From: Pseudomonadota bacterium
GTDB lineage: Bacteria > Pseudomonadota > Alphaproteobacteria > Sphingomonadales > Sphingomonadaceae
Direction of reading: 5' to 3'
Assembly: GCA_023424095.1 (NCBI GenBank)
Contig: JAFAEG010000028.1
Span: 1 to 35,478 of the forward strand
DNA: 35,478 nt
Of this stretch, positions 31,845 to 35,478 are shown one piece after another; position 1 is the first letter of the stretch; each line of letters begins with the position of its first letter. Both the position numbers and the translations under genes were made by a program. The notes under the pieces were generated by a model. That model was not told where the DNA came from, ran no database searches, and saw only the letters and a program-made list of their open reading frames with translations.

Positions 31845-32045
31845 ATGGCTCAATATGTCGTGAACACGGTGTCGCAGGCGAACGGCGATCACGAGGTGCA
31901 CGTTGAGGGCTGCACCTATTTTCCGGCTAGCGTGATAGAGCTTGGCGACCATAGCTTCTGCCATACCGCCGTCGCGCAGGCCAAGCTCTTCTACGCCACA
32001 GCCAATGGCTGCTACTATTGCAGCCCCGCCTGCCATACGAGCTAA
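31845..32045 (+). CDS. 66-residue Cys/His-containing small protein
   Basis: Start ATG 31845 has the strong ribosome site AGGAGG 9 bases upstream. The 66-residue product has a compact set of Cys and His: NGDHEVHVEGCTYFP near the start, GDHSFCHTA in the middle and GCYYCSPACHTS at the end. I recall a widespread family of small proteins with NGDHEVH and NGCYYC...CHTS, of unknown function. The Cys/His pattern suggests metal binding. It has no signal peptide, so it is likely cytoplasmic. It stands alone on the plus strand, divergent from the toxin-antitoxin pair. Confidence 0.75.
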   Translation: MAQYVVNTVSQANGDHEVHVEGCTYFPASVIELGDHSFCHTAVAQAKLFYATANGCYYCSPACHTS

Positions 32046-32066
32046 GCCGCCGCGCCGGCAGGCGGG

Positions 32067-32333
32067 CTACATCTGCACCCGCAGCATCTTCTCCCGCGCC
32101 GTCTCGCCGCGTACCACATTCACCGCGCCTTTCGGCACGCTTAGCGTCTTCGCCACCAGGGCGGTCACCGCCTTGTTCGCCTTGCCCTTGTCCGGTGGCG
32201 CGGTGACCCAGACGCGGACCTGCCCGTCCGCCACCGCGATCCGCTCCGCCGCCGCCTTGGGCGTCGCGCGCACCGCCAGCATGCCGTCCGCCGACACCAA
32301 CGCCCGCACCGCCGCCGCGATCGCTTCGTCCAC
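32067..32333 (-). CDS. DUF167 family protein (YggU-like)
   Basis: An 88-residue protein of the DUF167/YggU family. Seen are the family signatures LAVRATPKAAAERI and VWVTAPPDKGKANKAV, the latter the most conserved part, and the final strand EKMLRVQM. Full length for the family; function unknown. The start is GTG 32333 with GGAGG 6 bases upstream, a strong site that supports this start. It is convergent with the 66-residue gene, with 21 bases between the stops. Confidence 0.9.
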   Translation of the reverse strand: MDEAIAAAVRALVSADGMLAVRATPKAAAERIAVADGQVRVWVTAPPDKGKANKAVTALVAKTLSVPKGAVNVVRGETAREKMLRVQM

Positions 32334-32512
32334 CTGATCCCTCCGTGCGCCTGGCGCTCACCTGCCGTTCCGCCCGCGCGAAGTCGAGAGGGGGGCGACG
32401 CCGGACCTGCGGCTGATCTCGCCGTATCACCTCTAGCGTCATTTTCCATTTTCCTACAGCGTACCAGATGGGATAAATGCTCGGCTCCTTTTGCTTTGCG
32501 GGAGCCTTTGAA

Positions 32513-33274
32513 ATGCCTTTCCCATTCCCCCTCCAGCCGTCTGACGATTCCGTTCCGCCCCGGCGCCGCGAGCGGCACGATGCCTTCAACGAAGGGCGCA
32601 GGGCCGCCTTCCTCACCGCCCTGATCAAGACCGGCTGCCTGAAGGACGCCGCCCGCGCCGCCGGCGTCTCGGCCAAGACGGTCTACAATCATCAGGACAG
32701 CGACCCGGCCTTCGCCGAGGACGTGCGCACCGCGCTGGCGATGAGCGCCACGCCGGTCGAGATGATCGCCTGGCGCCGCGCCGTCCACGGCGTCGAGCAG
32801 GAATTCGCCTGCGGCGGCCAGGTCCATGTCCGCCGGCGCTATTCCGATCATCTCCTGCGCCTGCTGCTGCAGGGCTCGAACCCCAGGAAGTTCGGCCCCA
32901 ATCCCGGCTTCCGCCGCAAGCGCGTGCTGCGCCACGAGCGCAAGGAAATCGAGCGCAACCTGCGCGCCGAGATCGCGGCGGAATATCGCGCCCGCGAGCC
33001 GGACATCGAGGACGTGCGGGCCGAGATCCTGCGCAAGGTCTCGGCGATCCAGCGCCATTCCACCGCGACCAAGCTCGCCACAGGCTGGTCGCAGGCCCCG
33101 AACGGCTACCTCCTCCCGCCCGGCTACGGCCGGCTGCCCGGCCTCAATCCCGAAGCGGCGCGCTGGGACGCGGCGATGTGCGAACAGGACGAGCAGGAAG
33201 AGGAAGCCTGGAACGAGGATGTCGTCGTTCCCTACCGCTACGACCGGGAAGAGACCCCCCGCGATTCCGTGTGA
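32513..33274 (+). CDS. Lone terminase-small-subunit-like HTH protein
   Basis: A 253-residue protein. Residues about 30-75 (FLTALIKTGCLKDAARAAGVSAKTVYNHQDSD) form a helix-turn-helix like those of phage terminase small subunits. The middle is basic and helical (ERKEIERNLRAEIAAEYRAREPD), and the C-terminus is acidic (EQDEQEEEAW). ATG 32513 with GGGAG upstream is chosen over ATG 32477. No terminase large subunit, portal or integrase is near, so it is not part of a visible prophage; such lone genes are frequent in sphingomonads and may act as DNA-binding regulators. Confidence 0.7.
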   Translation: MPFPFPLQPSDDSVPPRRRERHDAFNEGRRAAFLTALIKTGCLKDAARAAGVSAKTVYNHQDSDPAFAEDVRTALAMSATPVEMIAWRRAVHGVEQEFACGGQVHVRRRYSDHLLRLLLQGSNPRKFGPNPGFRRKRVLRHERKEIERNLRAEIAAEYRAREPDIEDVRAEILRKVSAIQRHSTATKLATGWSQAPNGYLLPPGYGRLPGLNPEAARWDAAMCEQDEQEEEAWNEDVVVPYRYDREETPRDSV

Positions 33275-33416
33275 AGTTTGTGAAGTTTGTCAGAGCCGCC
33301 AAGCGTAGCGGAGCAATCGCGCAGCGATCGCGAGGCAGCGCGCAGAGACGGCGAAGGCCGGCCGACGGGTCGGCTCTGCCGAGCCCGATCGACGTCACGC
33401 GATTCACTCGCGTGAC
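33271..33416. repeat. Tandem 9-mers and nested inverted repeats
   Basis: GTGAAGTTT occurs twice in tandem at 33271-33288, and the first copy holds the stop codon of the terminase-like gene. Then CAGAGCCG (33291-33298) is complementary to CGGCTCTG (33371-33378), enclosing other short palindromes, and a perfect 9-bp hairpin follows (GTCACGCGA-TTCAC-TCGCGTGAC, 33394-33416), just before the convergent DUF2200 gene. The last hairpin could end transcription. Confidence 0.6.
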
Positions 33417-33429
33417 CGCCCCCAGACCC

Positions 33430-33780
33430 TCACACCCGCAAGATCTTCTCCATCTTCTTCCCCTTCGCCAGCTCGTCGATGAGCTTGTCGAGATAGCGCA
33501 TCTCGCGCTGCAGCGGCTCCTCGATCTCCTCGACCCGGTAGCCGCAAATCAGGCCGGTGATCTGCGTGCGCGCCGGATTGGGCTTCGGCGCCTGCTCGAA
33601 GAAGGTCCGGCAATCGGTCCCGTCGGCCAGCGCCGCGTCGAACGAGGCGCGGTCATGCCCGGTCAGCCACAGGATGATCTCGTCCACCTCGGCCTTGGTC
33701 CGCCCCTTCTTCTCCGCCTTGGCGAGATAGGCGGGATAGAGGTTCGCGAAGGGCATCTTGTAGATCCGCTCCCAGGACAT
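33430..33780 (-). CDS. DUF2200 family protein
   Basis: A 116-residue protein with the features of DUF2200: MSWERIYKMPFANLYPAYLAKAEKKGRTKAEVD at the start, ILWLTGHD, and PNPARTQITGLICGYRVEEIEEPLQREMRYLDKLIDELAKGKKMEKIL at the end. It is full length. Function is unknown; relatives look like small cytoplasmic proteins. ATG 33780 has GGAG 9 or so bases upstream. It is monocistronic, or lies downstream of the membrane protein on the same strand, with a 66-bp gap. Confidence 0.88.
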   Translation of the reverse strand: MSWERIYKMPFANLYPAYLAKAEKKGRTKAEVDEIILWLTGHDRASFDAALADGTDCRTFFEQAPKPNPARTQITGLICGYRVEEIEEPLQREMRYLDKLIDELAKGKKMEKILRV

Positions 33781-33846
33781 CGCTTCGTCTCCGCTTCCGC
33801 TCCGCCCGCCTGCCTCTTAGGTCCCGGCCGCGCGCGGGCCAAGCAT

Positions 33847-34740
33847 TCAGCGCCGCGCGGGAAACGCGCCCAAGGCGCGCAGCAGCAAAGTCCCGCCGAT
33901 CACCCCCAAAGCGAAGGCGAAGAAGAAGCCGAGCAGCGCCCCGGTCAGCCAGCCCGATCCCTCCTCCTCGTCGCTCAGCAGCACATGCGGCTCGGCGATG
34001 GTCACGCCCCGTGCGGCCAGCCCGCGCCGGGCCACTTCCGGGAGCCCGCCCTCGACCACGCGGCCGGTGATCTGCATCCTCTCGCCCAGCCGGCCTTCGG
34101 TGCCGCCGCTCGTCCGGCCCTCGTAGAACAAGGCGACGGGCACGTCGTCGGGGATCGGCGGGACCCGCTGCAGCGGGTCGCGCGGGCGCGACCGTTCGGG
34201 GTGGAAGCCCTGCCAGACTGTGACCTCGTCCGACGTGCGGCGATTATGCTCGGTGATCGTGTAGCGCGCGGCGGTGACCGGTTCGCCGGTCATACTGAGC
34301 CGGCCCGGCGGTGCCCGGCCCGCGACCAGCTCCGCCGCGTCGATCTCCACCGGCGCCTCGCGGCCCGGCACCTGCGCCGCCATGACGCCGCAGCCGATCC
34401 CGGCGGCCATCGACACGCCGGCCAGCGCCAGCGTCCCGATGGCCCAGCGCAGGACATAGCGTTTCTCCGCTTCCGCCGAGCGCGCCGCCTCCTGCTCGAC
34501 CGCGGCGAAATGGCCGAACAGCAGCCAGATGCTCGGCAGGCCCAGCAGGATGATCGGCAGCACGAACGTGAACGTGCCCGAATAGGAATCGCCGCGCTCG
34601 AGCTGCCAGCGCATCAGCCAGCCATAGAGGCCGCGCTCGGTCGCCGCGCCCCAGCAGACATAGGCCACGACCAGCGCCGCCCATGCCCAGGCCGCCGCCA
34701 GCGCCTTGCCGCCCAGCCTCCTGCCGCTCCCCTTCGCCAT
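33847..34740 (-). CDS. Membrane protein of unknown function
   Basis: A 297-residue inner-membrane protein. Hydrophobic segments at about 12-32, 57-76 and 96-118 are followed by a polar domain of about 150 residues, likely periplasmic (LSMTGEPVTAARYTITEHNR; RMQITGRVVEGGLPEVARRG), and a last span at about 268-290. The polar part contains two similar GxL...GEP/GRV beta patterns, as in proteins with small repeated OB- or beta-sandwich domains. No family is recognised. The start ATG 34740 has no clear ribosome site; a palindrome lies 22-44 bases upstream. Confidence 0.75.
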   Translation of the reverse strand: MAKGSGRRLGGKALAAAWAWAALVVAYVCWGAATERGLYGWLMRWQLERGDSYSGTFTFVLPIILLGLPSIWLLFGHFAAVEQEAARSAEAEKRYVLRWAIGTLALAGVSMAAGIGCGVMAAQVPGREAPVEIDAAELVAGRAPPGRLSMTGEPVTAARYTITEHNRRTSDEVTVWQGFHPERSRPRDPLQRVPPIPDDVPVALFYEGRTSGGTEGRLGERMQITGRVVEGGLPEVARRGLAARGVTIAEPHVLLSDEEEGSGWLTGALLGFFFAFALGVIGGTLLLRALGAFPARR

Positions 34741-34761
34741 GCCGCCGCCCCCGCTCCGGTA

Positions 34762-34784
34762 CGCATCCGTAACGGATCATGCGT
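34762..34784. promoter_or_regulatory. Palindrome upstream of the membrane protein gene
   Basis: ATCCGT-A-ACGGAT (34765-34777) is a perfect odd palindrome, extended by ACGC and ATGCGT after a 2-base insertion on one side. It lies 22-44 bases upstream of the minus-strand start and about 135 bases from the lipoprotein start. The form is operator-like, as of a TetR-type repressor, but no regulator gene is near. Confidence 0.35.
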
Positions 34785-34917
34785 CCTCCCCGCCAGGCGT
34801 CAAGCCACGCTGTGCGCCGCGCATTCCGTCTTGTTCTGCGCTATTTCCGTCGCGCGCCGGCTGCGGCCCGCGCCGCCGCCATTAGTGTTCGCGCCGTCAT
34901 CAAGGAGGGAGAGTGAC

Positions 34918-35445
34918 ATGAAGGTTCAATTCAGACTGACTGCCATTGCCGCCACGACGATCCTGCTCGCCGGTTGCGGCGGCGGCGCGACCAACACGAC
35001 CGCCAATGCCGGCACTGCCGCGCCCGCCAACAGCACGGTCGTCGCCCAGGGCGGCGGCGCGACCGTCACCAAGGACGATGCCGGCACCACCACCATCACC
35101 ACCAATCAGGGCAGCGCGCAGGTTACCATGGGCGCGCCGACGGGCGATCTGCCGGGCGGGCTGCCGGCCTATCCGAATGCGCAGGCCGGCGGCGGCATCA
35201 ATGTGCAGGGCCAGGGCGCCGGCGGCTCGGGCCGGGTCGTCTCGTTCACCACCACCGATACGCCGCAGCAGGTGATCGATTTCTATGCGAACGCCGCGGG
35301 CCAGGCCGGGCTGACGACCACCTCGCGCAGCGCGATGGGGCCGAACGCCACGCTGGCGCTGACCAAGGGCAATGAAGGCATCGCGGTCACCGCGACGCAG
35401 CTCGGCGGCTCCACCCAGGTGCAGATCGCCGCGGGCAGCCGCTAA
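34918..35445 (+). CDS. Lipoprotein of unknown function
   Basis: A 175-residue protein with a lipoprotein signal: hydrophobic core (AIAATTILLAGC) and lipobox LAGC with Cys at residue 20, where the lipid is added. The next 60 or so residues are Gly/Ala/Thr-rich and likely disordered. The C-terminal half (RVVSFTTTDTPQQVIDFYAN; GITVTATQLGGSTQVQI) looks like a small alpha/beta domain. ATG 34918 has AGGAGGGAG 6-8 bases upstream, a strong site. It is complete in the window. The last 33 bases of the window hold nothing I can name. Confidence 0.85.
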   Translation: MKVQFRLTAIAATTILLAGCGGGATNTTANAGTAAPANSTVVAQGGGATVTKDDAGTTTITTNQGSAQVTMGAPTGDLPGGLPAYPNAQAGGGINVQGQGAGGSGRVVSFTTTDTPQQVIDFYANAAGQAGLTTTSRSAMGPNATLALTKGNEGIAVTATQLGGSTQVQIAAGSR

Positions 35446-35478
35446 GCCGGCTTACCCCGGACACGAAAAGGGCGCCGG

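Noticed and set aside
32513..33274. A prophage marked by a terminase small subunit
   Set aside because: No large terminase, portal, capsid, lysis or integrase gene is present nearby.
33178..35445. A 755-codon open frame on the plus strand across several genes
   Set aside because: It is a shadow in GC-rich DNA; it crosses two well-supported minus-strand genes and only its last 175 codons, the lipoprotein, have a ribosome site and protein-like composition.

Overview
The window is about 35 kb of GC-rich DNA that reads as ordinary chromosome of an alphaproteobacterium, most likely a sphingomonad (Sphingomonadales). This rests on gene content and style: an NrdA without an ATP-cone, a LytTR/LytS-type pair, UbiG, a homodimer-type methylmalonyl-CoA mutase, and several copies of short REP-like palindromes of the kind common in this group. 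No rRNA, tRNA, CRISPR array, complete insertion sequence or prophage was seen.

Layout: (1) 1-3623, minus strand: cpoB/ybgF-like, tilS, an ATP-grasp gene and the first three quarters of ftsH, cut by the window start. (2) 3624-8513: a REP-like inverted-repeat element, a secreted orphan protein, a RodZ-like HTH/transmembrane protein and ptsP (enzyme I-Ntr). (3) 8633-11162: a small exported TonB-C-like protein, a TerC/CBS/CorC membrane protein and a 32-residue hydrophobic protein with a structured leader. (4) 11288-13294: a LytTR response regulator and its LytS/YehU-type kinase, with a candidate LytTR operator upstream. (5) 13513-19850: a secreted unknown, nitronate monooxygenase-like protein, lysC, ubiG, an exported M20 peptidase and a MipA/OmpV-like outer membrane protein. 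(6) 19955-26574, minus strand: methylmalonyl-CoA mutase, bioB, a secreted esterase, an LprI-like protein and the biotin-carrying alpha subunit of propionyl-CoA carboxylase. Here the B12- and biotin-dependent steps from propionyl-CoA to succinyl-CoA sit beside biotin synthase, and the mutase, bioB and esterase genes overlap end to start. (7) 26966-30633, plus strand: class Ia ribonucleotide reductase, nrdA and nrdB, separated by three tiny membrane-protein genes; the promoter carries two NrdR-box-like sites 32 bp apart over a good -35/-10 and a perfect DnaA box. (8) 30634-33780, a patchwork of small accessory genes: an AT-richer gene remnant, a 51-aa membrane protein, a ParE-type toxin-antitoxin pair, a Cys/His small protein, a DUF167 protein, a lone terminase-small-subunit-like HTH protein and a DUF2200 protein. 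(9) 33847-35445: a membrane protein of unknown function and a lipoprotein.

The most unusual points are a REP-like palindrome pair read in frame as the N-terminal extension of BioB, compensatory differences inside the hairpins of two repeat pairs, the small membrane genes inside the nrd operon, and the regulatory layout of the nrdA and LytTR promoters. I did not find a clear new multi-gene defence or mobile system.
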